NCBI GenBank assembly: GCA_034231615.1
Contig: CM067317.1
Span: 21,247,477-21,311,476, forward strand
Direction of reading: 5' to 3'
From: Meghimatium bilineatum
Lineage: Eukaryota; Mollusca; Gastropoda; Stylommatophora; Philomycidae
DNA: 64,000 nucleotides
In this document: one piece after another, positions 1 through 10,639 of the stretch
Layout of the letters: each line of letters opens with the position of its first letter
How positions within the stretch are numbered: the stretch's first letter is position 1
Program-made: the position numbers and the translations under genes
Notes under the pieces: generated by a model
The model's input: only the letters and a program-made list of their open reading frames with translations
The model's database searches: none
Told to the model about the DNA's origin: nothing

Positions 1-575
1 TTTCATATTGGTTCTACTAGCAGTACTACCTTCTAATTCTACTGATTATTATTATTGATTATAATTAAGAGTACAGTTGACAACAGATTGATTATCATTG
101 AAATTATATGCCACCAGCAGGAACTTTAAAATTTTAAGAATTAACAAAAAAATTAATTTATTCAGCAAACCTCCACTGGCGCTGTGTGACATAAGGTACA
201 AATGGTAGGCCTCTATATGCTCTTGGACTCCACTATTGATGGTTTCTGTATTCAATTAAATCAAATTCAATGAGTTTAGGAGTTTAACTTTGTCATTACT
301 AATTACTGTATTACTTCATTACTCTACTGCTGGCTCTCCACTCTTCAGACTCACTCTAACTGAACTAAAGTTTACTCTTAAATTCACAATGACAAACATT
401 TTATTATAGTGCACATTAGATCATCGAGGATATACTTAACTATTATTAAAATAATACGAAATATTACCATATACGCTGACATAAAGAAAGTGTGTAACAG
501 ACAAGATATCTGGGGTTGAATAGAACTATTGAATATGTTATATCTAGAACGTGGCACCGTATCCACAGAACACAA
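1..575. other. Upstream flank of CHCHD4, no gene seen
   Basis: This AT-rich DNA has only short open frames with no recognisable domain. I cannot place a divergent gene or a repeat boundary here. Confidence 0.5.
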
Positions 576-630
576 CTTCCTACTTCCTGTTTGAACTTGC
601 ATGCGTACAAGTGCACTACCGGTCGGAAGA
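576..630 (+). promoter_or_regulatory. Candidate ETS-type sites upstream of CHCHD4
   Basis: Two close CTTCC cores (576-580, 583-587) and a CGGAAG (about 624-629) lie 110-160 bases before the ATG. ETS/GABP sites are frequent in promoters of nuclear genes for mitochondrial proteins. The assignment is by motif only; no TATA box is evident. Confidence 0.3.
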
Positions 631-737
631 GACCGATGAAACGAAGTACAAAATAATTAAAACTCATGATATTATATTTCAAGTACATATCGCAAGCTCC
701 AGAAAGAGGGGGAAAATAACCATCTCGCTTTTCAGCC

Positions 738-759
738 ATGTCTTATTGTAAAAAAGAAG
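738..759 (+). CDS. CHCHD4: CHCHD4 exon 1 (start codon, residues 1-7)
   Basis: This 22-base coding exon encodes MSYCKKE plus the first base of Gly8. A GTATGAGT donor follows at 760. It was placed because this exact N-terminus is conserved in metazoan MIA40 and because its phase (one base left over) matches exon 2. Confidence 0.93.
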
Positions 760-3700
760 GTATGAGTGGGGTTTTATAGATATATTGTATTGCTAAATAA
801 ATTGCTAAAATAGGGTTTCAAGGAAATATGTTGGTGGTAAACTGTCGTCAAAGTCAAACTTCAAACTATGTGTGACAAATGCATGCTTCACTAAGAATAT
901 GACGCAAGTCAAACTCAAACTGTGTCACTATGTTATTGTTTGTCAATGTGTAGGCCTGGTAATATTACTAATGATACTAATTACCCTAATTTATCATATA
1001 AACTTTAATTCAACGTTTAAATATTCATTTAGTGTTTTTGTTTGTGAAAATCTATAGAAATTGATAATGATCATAAACTACTGTGAATGTGAATTTTGAT
1101 TGTAAAAATGATAGGCCTAATCCTAATGATCAATCATTCTATAGTATGTATATAAAGGGTGGGCATAATCACCCCTGTTTTTACAACAATATATTTATCT
1201 ACAGCGGAACATGTTTTTGATCCATTTAAGTTAAATTTAATTTGAAACAACACAATTTTTACAGTTACAAATTAATTTGTACACTTAACTCAAATATATT
1301 TTGAAGTAATTATTAAATTATATTAACATGATACCCATAAAATTAAATAAATACAATGTGAAATTGGGCAATAAGGACCTAGTCATGGGGCATTAAACTC
1401 TGTGCATTGTTACCATAAGATTACTGCCCTCAAAATGACATTGTGGCGCTTATGTGTTGCTTCAGAGGTTTGTGTATGTATTGTACTTGCGCTCTGCCTA
1501 TGTGTGGAAAAGTCTATGGTTAATACCCAAAGAGCAATGCTGATGGTCTTATTCAAACTCAACTGTGCTGCATACAGCACTCACAAATCCAGTCATGTTT
1601 TTCCACAACTTGAATACTCGAAACAATATCCTGGATTATCCAGATACTCAAAGGAAATATTAATCACACTGGACTTAATCGGTGTCAATCATCATCATGT
1701 TGTTCTTATCTGTGGCATTCCTTAACATATCATCCTCATCTTGAGATATAGCAACGTGACTGCCTTCTTTGTCGATTCCTGACACTTCTTCACCAATTCT
1801 TACTGTAAACTCCTGAGTGGCTACATCTCTCAGGTATGTCTTTAACCTCAACCAGCAGTAAATCCTGAACCCGAGAAGGTAGTTTAATACATTCAACTAG
1901 CTCAGCCTAGTGTCGCAAGTGAATATAAAGTCAGTCTTCTTATAGTCAGCACATTTGTCAGCATTACTGATTTCTTCTTTTGTTCACTTTAAACATGTCT
2001 ATATCTGTAATTATGTCTCCTGAATAAAACTCACTGTCTTTTGTAGTTCATACAGTGGCCCATAGAGCTTTGATTCCAGTGTTGTTTCCTCTGGCCAATA
2101 TGTCTGCCTCAGCGTTTCATACTCAGAACAATCTTGAAGTATATGCTTGGCACTCAGAGCTGCCTGTACATGTGACTGCAGAGTTGGTTGTGTCCCGTTC
2201 TGATGCGTAGAATTACAACTTGTTCTGATCTATTCATAATGTGATAGTCACCTGAATTCTGTACTGACATATCTGTGTATACTTTGACCCATATATCTTG
2301 TGGATATTACTCATTCTGGAAACTGAAGGTGACTGTCCTTCGCTGTACTGTTCTGTTCATCCTCGCTTAGTATTCCTTTTATGTGGGTCTGAATGTATAT
2401 TGGTATTCCATGCCTTTCACTCCAAGGGGTTTGTTCTGGTACATACCTTATGGGACTGTCAACTTCAGGTAGGTCTGTAAGTTGTCTGCGGAGTCATTTG
2501 GCTTGGTGGATAAAGCTGCTTCTTTTCCGTTGCCCCATTGCTAGATTGTGGGTGTTTTGTCACCCCATTGCATGATTTCTGGGGCACTGATCCTCTATGG
2601 GATCAACTTCACACCTCCTCTTCCTTGCCCACCCATCACCTTATGACATGCATGGTAAGTCACAGTATTGCTATTATTTGCTTCCTTTTGGGCTCTTGTA
2701 ACACACTTGTCAAGTACAAGAGTCTATATGATATGTTGATATATGATCAGTACAGAACTTTTTTACTCAATGTATGAACAACTCAAAGTAGACATAATTT
2801 ACCTAGGTCCAATCAACTGATTTAACTCCTTATAAGACATAGAAGGGTGGTAGCAAGTTTCAATACGGGCATCATCTGAAATGTCCCACTAATGCAGAAT
2901 GTTGGTTTTTCGCTACTTAAAGTATGTTTTTAGAGGCAATATTTCAGTTTTTGCTTTATAACTTTCATAATCTAATGGTGTACAGCCTATTTCCTCTACC
3001 TTGTAAAGAGATTTGATTTAAATACCAAAAAGATATAACGTACAGTCAAAAATAAACATGGTGGTTGTTTTTTTTTTTATTTGCAGGGAAGGATGAGATA
3101 ATTTTTGCCACTAAAGAAGATCTAGATGTACCCAGCACAGCTATCATTAACTTTGTTGAAGACGAAGCAGATCAACAACCTGGTAAATGTTTTTTCATTA
3201 TTCTTTTTACATTTTATTCAGTGAGCATCCAAAGAAGGGTAGTACTACAGTGGATACCATCCCACTGTGGCATACCAGGAAATGAAGAGGCAGACAGACT
3301 GGCAAAGGATGGAGCCACACGGGAACAAAAAGACCAAGAAATCACCTACCAAGAAAAGAAGACCCTCATCAAAGCCATTAGGAAAGTCGACCACCCAAAA
3401 GACAATTACCACTATCTTGACAGAGCAGAGCAGGTTATTATCTTCCACCTCAGAACAGGACACAACAGATTAAACAGCCACTTAAATAGACTAAGATTGG
3501 TCCCATCACCACTGTGCCTTTGTGGGCAGGCAGCACAGACAGCTGAACATATCCTGCAAGACTGCAATACACTAAACCAGTTACGGGAAGAACACTGGCC
3601 CACAGAGATGGATATCCACAGAAAGATGTATGGAAGCACTGAGGAGCTTTAAAATACAGCAGCATTTATTAAGAAAACAGGACTTGCTGTGTAGACATGT

Positions 3701-5231
3701 CAAACTCCGAACGAGAAGAAGAAGATATTTTATTCCTTTGATATTGTCACATGACATGCTCAATTGATTTTGTATTGAAGACACCTCGTAACCGACACAA
3801 GTGACTGGCTGTGTTCTTCTACTGAGCAGTGGATGTCTGTAACCATATCACTAGTATGCCAGCTGTATGAGAGAACTGGTTCCCTTACTACACGCTGGTC
3901 ACCACCAACCTCAAAGCTAACTACGATCAAATTTGCTTTATCTTTTTGCAGCTGTCTGTTTTGCTATCAGTGCTATGTCGTCTACTACGTCTTTTCAGAC
4001 TGCCCTGTTGTTGTTTGCTATCCATGATCAACTTGGCAAAATATTAGCCAGTTTAATAACCTGGCACAGCAGGGAAACAACAATGATCTTCATACATAAT
4101 ACTGGAGATAGAGAGCTGTGGAGAACCATGATCGCCTATGCCAGCCGGCATGGCACCTAATGATGATGAAATGTGAAACAGAAGTTAAAAGGAGAATAGG
4201 AGTGGCTAAAAGTTCTTTCAATGACATAAGGAAAATATTAACATCTAAATAAATTACAAACAGGCTAAAAATAAGAAATTAGAAGACAGCATTGATGCCT
4301 TTGAGATGTCGATAGGGAGAATATCATGGAAAGAAGAAAACAAAGAAGAGGTTCTCTAACACCACTTAATATGAAGAAAGAATTATTAAAGGAAATAAAG
4401 ATCAAACAAAATATTTTGGACACATTAAAAGACAAGACACCATGCTGAAAAATTTACTTCGGGGTAAAGTCGAAGTGAGGCAAGCAAGAGGTAGACAGAT
4501 ACAAGTGGGAGAGTGACATCACAATATGGACAGGTTGCAGTCTAGCAGAGTGCATCACCAAAACAGGAGACGGGATGTTGGAGGTCTGTTGCAGCCAACC
4601 TTCGTTACTGAGGCGGCATTTGATAATGATGATAATCATTTGTTGTTGAGGAACAATTCTTCTTCAGCGTTCATTCTCAAACTCCCACTGGATCTCTCTT
4701 GTAGCAGTACAATGCTCCTACTAGATATCCAGCAGGGTATAGTCTAGAGAATGGAAATGCGTTGCGTCACCGTTTTATTTGCCCCCAATGGCCTGACACA
4801 TCCATCTTCTGCTGTAATGTTTGTTTTTAAAGTTATTAAAAATTTGCTTTAGTTGTAAATAGAAGATTGTTAATTCATTTATATGTATTGTGTCTTTCAC
4901 AGGCCTTATTCTTCCAAATGGAAACATCAACTGGGAATGTCCCTGTTTGGGTGGAATGGCTAGTGGACCTTGTGGTGTAGAATTTCGCAATGCTTTTACC
5001 TGTTTCCATCATAGCAAAGCAGATCCAAAGGGTTCAGATTGTTTTGAAGCATTTCTCTGCATGCAGGAATGTATGGGCAACTTTCCAGAACTGTACCCAG
5101 CATCAAAAGCCTCAATGTCAGATGAACTTGGTCAACTGTCTTCAGGCCAGGAAGGCATGGGTTTGGAGGAGGTTGGGGGTGAAGATGCAAAAAGTGTGCC
5201 AGAACCTTTGAAAACAAAACGAACATCCTGA
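738..5231 (+). CDS. CHCHD4: CHCHD4 / MIA40, mitochondrial intermembrane-space import oxidoreductase
   Basis: Three exons (738-759, 3087-3182, 4903-5231) join in frame through GT-AG introns to give 447 coding bases, 148 residues. The protein starts [14 protein letters not shown], close to the vertebrate start MSYCRQEGKDRIIF, and continues [11 protein letters not shown]. The redox CPC motif is at residues 52-54. The twin CX9C pairs are C63-C73 and C86-C96, with an extra Cys at 92. MIA40 uses the CPC cysteines to oxidise incoming small Cys-rich proteins in the mitochondrial intermembrane space and passes electrons to ALR/Erv1. The human protein has 142 residues, so the length is normal. The C-terminal tail (about 105-148) is acidic and poorly conserved, as in the family. 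The start has G at -3. Neighbours show no functional link. Identity is very secure, since all motif cysteines are present. Confidence 0.97.
760..1900. other. First part of CHCHD4 intron 1, no feature seen
   Basis: The stretch is AT-rich intron. Short open frames at 1402-1725 (+) and 1675-1896 (-) show no domain or exon-like borders, so I treat them as chance. Confidence 0.5.
1960..2245 (-). mobile_element. LINE 3' end, RNase H/knuckle type, subgroup II
   Basis: Read on the minus strand this carries the C-terminal coding remnant and 3' UTR of a LINE. It contains the phrases for [14 protein letters not shown] and ends in ACATG...GTGAAC followed by AAAGAAGAA. A sister copy in the other orientation is at 55000-55270. 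It is 5'-truncated and degenerate. Confidence 0.7.
2560..2715 (+). mobile_element. SINE I fragment (distal part)
   Basis: The segment reads like the distal half of the SINE I family: ...CTATGGGAT..., TTATGACATGCATGG, then CACAGTATTGCTATT and a TTTTGGGCTCTTG end. Compare the full copies at 22961-23245 and 47427-47700. Confidence 0.6.
3087..3182 (+). CDS. CHCHD4: CHCHD4 exon 2 (residues 8-39)
   Basis: A long T-run and TTTGCAG acceptor precede the exon, and GTAAATG follows it. It encodes the N-terminal segment [17 protein letters not shown], typical of animal MIA40. A LINE has inserted only 28 bases beyond the donor, on the same strand, and leaves the reading frame open into the intron. Confidence 0.95.
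3220..3726 (+). mobile_element. 5'-truncated LINE I insertion with TSD and (GAA)n tail
   Basis: About 507 bases are flanked by the 9-base direct repeat ATTTTATTC (3211-3219 and 3727-3735). The insert encodes the end of an RNase H domain ([19 protein letters not shown]) and a C-terminal Cys/His knuckle ([17 protein letters not shown]). It ends GAACGA(GAA)3. RNase H plus a terminal knuckle is typical of I-group non-LTR elements. It sits in CHCHD4 intron 2 on the sense strand and is relatively intact, with an open frame to 3652. Confidence 0.9.
3790..4035 (-). repeat. Dispersed repeat related to the 41.2 kb minisatellite founder
   Basis: The reverse complement matches 41140-41290: a GGTGACCAGC segment, CCAGTTCTCTC, then CATACTAGTGATATGGTTACAG. 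The same motif became the 31-base repeat unit at 41261. The family is not recognised. Confidence 0.6.
4040..4640 (+). mobile_element. Two adjoining RTE/CR1-like LINE 3' ends
   Basis: The first ends with a [13 protein letters not shown]-like tail and a TGATGATGA run (to about 4170). A second, more decayed 3' region follows, with [14 protein letters not shown] (about 4510-4560) and an ending in AATGATGATAATC. Phrases of this kind are the usual last residues of RTE/CR1-like LINEs in invertebrates. Another copy of the second type lies at 55925-56060 (-). Confidence 0.65.
4657..4815 (+). mobile_element. SINE II copy
   Basis: As written on this strand it begins CTTCTTCAGCGTTCATTC, has the quasi-palindrome CTGGATCTCTC...TCCTACTAGATATCCAGCAGG, and ends CCAATGGCCTGACACATCC. 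The true 3' end, the (GAA)n tail, is on the left, so the element lies in minus orientation. It sits in CHCHD4 intron 2. Confidence 0.75.
4903..5231 (+). CDS. CHCHD4: CHCHD4 exon 3 (CPC and twin CX9C core, stop)
   Basis: The acceptor TTTCACAG precedes GC-CTT, which completes Gly40. The exon carries the entire catalytic CPC and both CX9C helices, an acidic Gly/Glu-rich tail, and a TGA stop at 5229-5231. Confidence 0.97.
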
Positions 5232-5462
5232 TGAGTGTGGATATATTTTTAAGTGTGGATGTCATATTTTCTGCTGTCTGTTATATCCTTCATTATCACG
5301 GTTCATGGTCAATGTTAATATCTCTAGTTTTACAGATTTTATTTTTGAATTTTGTTTTCAAGATGATTAAAAAAAAGTTTGAACCTATCGTTGTATTTAG
5401 TTTCATTACACTGGAACATCTGCGATTTACTTACCATCAGATAATTAGCCTTGAATTTAGTA

Positions 5463-5629
5463 CAGTGGAATCCCTGTATAGCTTATTCTGTTGTAACAAA
5501 TTTCCCTATATAACACTTCAAAATTCCCAATTATATTTATTCTATATTGTTTGTACTGTATGCAGTGATTTTCTGTTATTACATACGTTATGTCGGTCCG
5601 GATCAAGTTCTTATAACAAGATTCCACTG
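5463..5629 (-). mobile_element. pogo/Tigger-like MITE in CHCHD4 3' UTR
   Basis: The ends are inverted: CAGTGGAATC on the left and GATTCCACTG on the right, with TATA just inside both. The left flank is TA and the right flank has decayed to TT. Internal sequence read on the minus strand matches copies at 40260-40420 and 45648-45790 (ATAACA..., GTCCGGAC, GGGAATTTTG). At 167 bases it has no coding capacity. Confidence 0.7.
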
Positions 5630-5776
5630 TTCATTGTTAGGAAGCTGTACCAAAAAAAGAACACCACATAATCACAAGGAAACTGGTAAATGCGATTGAA
5701 AAGCGGAGCGAGATCAATTTGTTAAAAACATCTGTTGTCTTTAGTGCTGAACCTATAGGTTATTTCATTGCTAAGT

Positions 5777-5782
5777 AATAAA
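5777..5782 (+). terminator. Candidate CHCHD4 poly(A) signal AATAAA
   Basis: An AATAAA hexamer lies about 545 bases after the stop, with more A-rich hexamers shortly downstream (about 5799). The implied 3' UTR contains a pogo-like MITE (5463-5629). Confidence 0.45.
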
Positions 5783-6240
5783 GTGTTTAAAAAGTAAAAT
5801 AAATAATAGTACTACAAGAAATTATAAATTGTCAACGTTGATTTATATGTTTATTAATAAGATTGGTGCTGTTTAATTACTTTTTTTTATAAAGTTGATC
5901 TTTTTGGATATCCACAAGATTTCCCCAGAGTGATGTGATTCAGCAATGCTTCTTCATTAAGAGGGGTGGAGTACATCTGGGATAACCCAAGTACATTGAA
6001 GTCACTTCTCTACACCTTTTCAATTAGTTTATATAAACAATTTTTAAAATATTCTGAAGTGATGTGATACAGTGTGTGAAAGGGGAAAATGCACTGTTAT
6101 TTCTCATTTGTCCTTCTTTTATCAGCCATTAGATAATAGCATGTGTAGATTACATTACATGTGTGATTCATAAATGCAGAAGAAGAAATGTATGATTCAT
6201 TTCAGGATATTCTTCGTGTCCATCAGTTTCTCACCTGTAT
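5783..6240. other. Intergenic, no feature seen
   Basis: AT-rich sequence follows the CHCHD4 poly(A) signal. No exon, repeat border or RNA gene is recognised. Confidence 0.5.
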
Positions 6241-6244
6241 GTTG

Positions 6245-6490
6245 CCAGGACCTAAAAGGGGAGGAAATAATAGCAACATTGTTTATCTTCCATGCATGGC
6301 ATAAGAGGCAGCTAAGGAGGTTATAGAGTACTGTTAGCTGTCCCATCTCATATAGTGTAAAAGTGTAGATGCGTCAGGCTGAAATGCACAGATATTGCAG
6401 CAGGCTGTAAACCATGACACAGCACATTGCATTCTCCAGATTGCATCCTGGTAATTTGCAGGAGTTTGAGAAGAAATGCAGAGGAAGGAG
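6245..6490 (-). mobile_element. SINE I copy, opposite reading to 9018
   Basis: From left to right it has AAAAGGGGAGG..ATAGCAACA, CATGGCATAAGAGGC, TGTAAACCATGACACA, ATTCTCCAGATTGCATCC and GGAGTTTGAGAAG, ending in GAA-type repeats. This is the inverse of the copies at 9018 and 47427. It is diverged. Confidence 0.7.
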
Positions 6491-6728
6491 AGTCCATCAG
6501 TTTCTGAAGTTACAAATGTTACTGGGCATGTACTAGAATCATCTACACTGAGTAGGCTACTTCTCATACGATTGCACACCGCTGAGAGTAGAGACCGTCA
6601 GGGTTTGAAGGAAAACTGGTCACGTCTCCCCATTGCACAAAAGGATGCAAGAGCTAAATTATTCATAATTCCTGTTGATGAAAATCAAACTGGAATCATG
6701 TACTCATGTTTTTTTTAATTTTTGTGCA

Positions 6729-6870
6729 TGTGTTTTCAAACTCCCACCAGATCTCTTGTAGCAGGACAATGGTCCTACAAGATTTCCACAGGATGTGGAA
6801 CAGAGAACAGAAATGTGTTGTGTAATTGTTTTATTTGCACCAATGGTCTGGCACATCTGTCTTCTTCATT
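6729..6870 (+). mobile_element. SINE II copy
   Basis: It carries the SINE II marks TTTTCAAACTCCCACCAGAT, TAGCAGGACAATGGTCCTAC, TATTTGCACCAATGG and TGGCACATCTGTCTTC. The left tail has mostly decayed. Confidence 0.65.
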
Positions 6871-7224
6871 AATTCCTAGTTATCAACTTTCAATAATGTC
6901 TTGTTGGATAAAATTGTATCCTTTGGTATAATGCGTTTGTCTTACTTTTGGGTAAGTATGTTTTTTTCCTGAACAATTAGCCATATGAGGATTATTTACA
7001 AATTACAGGCTATGTGGTCATCTTAAGTAGTTTATTGTTATTTCAACATGATCTTCATGAATTCAGATATATCAATGGATTATAATGTGTGCAGATATGG
7101 TTAACAGTGAAGTGACAAAGTCACTAAAGTGTATTTCCTGGGCCATGAAAAGGGATTGACTGCTTTACTTAGTAGGAGTCAATGTAACACAAAAATGCCA
7201 TGCTAAAATTGGATCTGTCAACCC

Positions 7225-7310
7225 TAAAGGCATGTATTGCAGTAAACCATGGTGCAACAAATATGTTCTCTGGACTGCAACCTGCTGACCTACAGAAGTT
7301 TGACACTGAT
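7225..7310 (-). mobile_element. Partial SINE (I/II head region)
   Basis: The fragment has GTAAACCATGG, TTCTCTGGACTGCAACCTGC and ACAGAAGTTTGA, corresponding to the 3' third of SINE I read on the minus strand. Confidence 0.45.
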
Positions 7311-7854
7311 TTAAGTAGTTTAAATATGATGCATATTTACATATTTGATTCAGAAAATATAATGATGATAAAGTTCAGGAATTGCCTAACAAGATAAACT
7401 CTTTGGTCCCTGGCATATATAACTTCCATAGAACATGCCAAAATTATGCGTGAACATCAGGGTATATTCACACATAATATACTAATATAACACAATACAT
7501 TGATATGGATTTCTTCAATGAACTGTACTGTGGTCAAAAGCCCCCAAGACTGGGATGTAGAGCTTTTCCATCAGAATATTTACCGGGTGGCAAGTTTTAT
7601 TCTTGGGGTATGATACAGTGGGCAGTTCTGTAAAATATGCTGATTTCTGCAATTTTCCGCAAGGGCATACATTTGTGTCCCAATTTCAAACTTTCAATAT
7701 ATTTAAATTACTTAGAACTGATGTCATTGCACTCTGGGCAGTCTCTTTTAGTGGAAAATGGAGAGTATGTATGCATATCTTTTTATGCTGATTTCATTCC
7801 ACACCTGGTTCTGTCAAAATTCCAGCATTCTCTGTATTACTGATTCATCCAGTC

Positions 7855-8820
7855 TTCTTCTCATTTGCAGTTTAACATGTCCATGCAGCAAGTCTGGTTT
7901 TCTTGATAAATACTGCTGTGTTTGAAATCTCAAGGCTCCTGTACAGTTTGATGTGGATATCTGTCTCTGTGAGCTTCTCCCTTAACTGGTTTAGTGTAAT
8001 GCAATCTTGCAGGATATGTTCCACAGTCTGTGCTGCTTGACCACATGGGTGCAGAGGTAATGTAAAATGGAACCAGTCTTTTATGTCTGTTCTAATGCGG
8101 AAGATAACTTGCTCAGCTCTATCAAGATGCATGGGTCTCACAGGAGGGGGGGGGGTAATTTGAATAAGTTGTAAATTAGACTTCATTTAAGTAATAATTC
8201 ACTTTTATGGTGATAGTTGTCTTTTGGGAGGTTGACTTTTTTTTTTTTAGTGTCTTTGATGAGGGACCTCTTTTCCCGGTAGATGACTTCCTTGTCTTTT
8301 TGTTTCTATGTTGCTCCATCTTTTGCTAGCATATCTGCCCTTTAATTTCCTGGTATGTCACAGTGGGATGTTATCCACTATAGTACTACCCTATTTTGGA
8401 TGCTCACTTCTCTTATGGCTTCCTTCAGACCTGGCAATTTATCGCTGTCAAGCACTTGTAGGACATTGCATCAGTAAGAAACACCAACTGTTGATATTAG
8501 TTTGTGTTTTTAATTATTTCTGCAACAATATTTACAGCCTGTACTTCCGCAGAGTATTCACTGTGCTGTCCGGCTCTGTGGCTAGGGTACAGAGCGCAAT
8601 CCCCAACACAGGCAATTGTGCAGATGGACCGTTATTTATACTGCCTAGAAAATCAACATAGCCAACAAATGCTGAGTTGATAGCTGTCAATTTTTTTTCA
8701 ATTTCCGTAGAGTAGTTTGAGCAGAAGATTACAAGTTTGTGAATGTGGACTCGTTTTCTTCTCAATATTTTATGTATGCTCCAGCTTCTCCTTTCTTCAC
8801 TGCTCTTGTTGTTAATCCAT
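7855..8820 (-). mobile_element. LINE I copy, RNase H and knuckle region
   Basis: This is the minus-strand relative of 3220-3726. It begins (left) CTTCTTCTC with an ACATGTCCATG segment, includes the knuckle remnant (CGQAAQTVEHILQDC), and extends further 5' into RNase H (to about 8820). It includes a G10 tract at 8146-8155. It is heavily decayed. Confidence 0.75.
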
Positions 8821-9017
8821 CATTATATACTTGTATCCACTCTGAAGTATATATCTTCAATCACGTTACATACTATTGTTTTATTTTGGAGAATATTCGC
8901 TCTCATTGTGTAAAAGGTAACGGTAGATCACATGTACCCTACTGTCCTCGCTATGCAGGGGTCAGGAACAACGAAAGAGCTGTCAAAATTGAAGGGTAAA
9001 TCTATAGTAGATTTTTT

Positions 9018-9275
9018 TTCTGTGTTTGCTCTCAAACTCTTGCAGATTATTAGAATGTAGTCCAGAGAACGGAATGTGTTGTGTCATGGTTTACAGCATT
9101 GCTGTGCTATCTACACCTTTTAACCTGACACATCCAACTTCAGCATGATTTTGAATCACTTTGACCCTATATGGGATGGGGCAACAAACTCCACCCTATA
9201 ACCTCCTTTGTCACCTCTTACGACATAAATGGAAGGTAAACAGTTGTTATTCTTTCCTCCCATCTCGGAGACCAG
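9018..9275 (+). mobile_element. SINE I copy
   Basis: It shows CTCAAACTCTTGCAGATTA, GTAGTCCAGAGAACGGAATG, CATGGTTTACAGCATTGCTG, GACACATCCAACTTCAGCAT, GACCCTATATGGGATGG and CTCTTACGACATAAATGGAA. It is nearly full length. Confidence 0.75.
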
Positions 9276-9519
9276 GCTGAATTCTTACGAGAGCAGTCAT
9301 GAATGCACTACAAAATGAGGAAGAGGATGCCAAAACGATAATCTACATGTTCAAAGAATGAGAGTGACTAGGGGAGAAAGTGCGACCACACTGGAAAGAC
9401 CAGAAGACCTCACAGCTAACAATTGAGTGGGATGTTGAGCTTATATACTTTTAGATTGCTGACGAAATGGCAAGCTTGTGCACTGATTCTTCTGAGTTCA
9501 GCATCTGCGGTCATGTTAT

Positions 9520-10420
9520 ATTGTCAGGGTAAAGTAAACTGTCTTCTTCAGGTCAGAGTGGCTGCCCCATAGCTTTTGCCTCAAATCTGTATCCTCTGGC
9601 CAGGTCTGCTGTCTGCTATTTTTATGATGGGCAATCCTGAAGTATGTGTTCATGAGTTTTGGATACAGATCCACATGGACATTCATCTGTCTATGGGATC
9701 CTCAATCGGTAAGTCTGCAGTTCCTGTTCTAACTCGAAATAGTGTGGTCTGGTGATATCTTTAAAGGTGATGTATTGCATTATATTTGTCTTCCACTTCC
9801 ATGTGTTTCTTCCACTTTGATGTGTTCTGGATTATTGTTTTTGCTTCTCCGTAGGACAGTGGGTGTCTATGTTGTTCCATTTCGCTATCTGTTCTTGACA
9901 GAGCAGCCGCTTTCTTATTTCCCATGATTCCACAGTGTGATGGTGGTATCTATTGAAGGGCAATAACTGATGTTTTTTGGATATGTCTTAACTGATGTTG
10001 TGCAGAAGGCTTTTATTTCTGGTGCTCTAGATTGATTCCAATGGGGACCTGTGAATATAGCTATCTGCTGTGGTCTTGGCAGTCCAAGTTCTGTGAAGAA
10101 TTTCAGTGCTTGATAGAGAGCAACTGCTTCTGTTATAAAGTTGGAGGAGTATTTCCCTGTTGGAAAAGCTTTAGATATTGCTTTTCTGTCTTTTAATCAC
10201 AAGAATTCCACCTCCTCCATTCATTACTGCTCCCTCTGCCGATCCATCTGTGTAGACGTGTCCATTCCTTTGGATTGTATTTTCTTTCTGTCATCTCTAG
10301 TGTTAAAGTTTTTAATTGAGGTGAAGTCTTGTATTCCTTTTTATTTATTCCAGGAACCTCTGTTTTATGGAGACGTTTTAGAGACTATTGTCTGGCTCTT
10401 GAAAATTAGATAGTGTTTCA
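9520..10420 (-). mobile_element. RNase H-bearing LINE remnant
   Basis: On the minus strand near 10250 the RNase H start HVYTDGSAEGAV is legible, with the metal-binding Asp and TDGS motif. The left part (9540-9720) matches the Cys-knuckle and 3' end layout of the I-group LINEs with CTTCTTC. It is strongly decayed. It may be a third subgroup related to LINE I. Confidence 0.65.
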
Positions 10421-10639
10421 GTTGGGAGGTTTGTGAGGATAACGTTGTGTTGCTGGTGGAGATGGTTGAAGATGTGACAGAAGCTGGTTCTCTTCAGTCT
10501 GCTTGTGGTTGATCTAGAAATTTGTGTATGGGTTGGCATGCGCATTTTATTTTTCACCTTTGCACAAGGACTTTTTCTTCTCTTCTGTCATCCAGTGGGC
10601 GGATGTTTACCTGGTTTTCCATTGCATGGATTGGAGTGG

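Noticed and set aside
1675-1896. 73-residue minus frame as a gene in CHCHD4 intron 1
   Set aside because: No recognisable motif, no splice context and no homologous copy in the window.
3245-3784. Several frames antisense to the LINE I insert in CHCHD4
   Set aside because: They are shadows of the LINE frame with no domain or conserved start.
7603-7843. Short plus frames as a gene between SINE and LINE relics
   Set aside because: Hydrophobic low-information text with no domain, start context or splice support.
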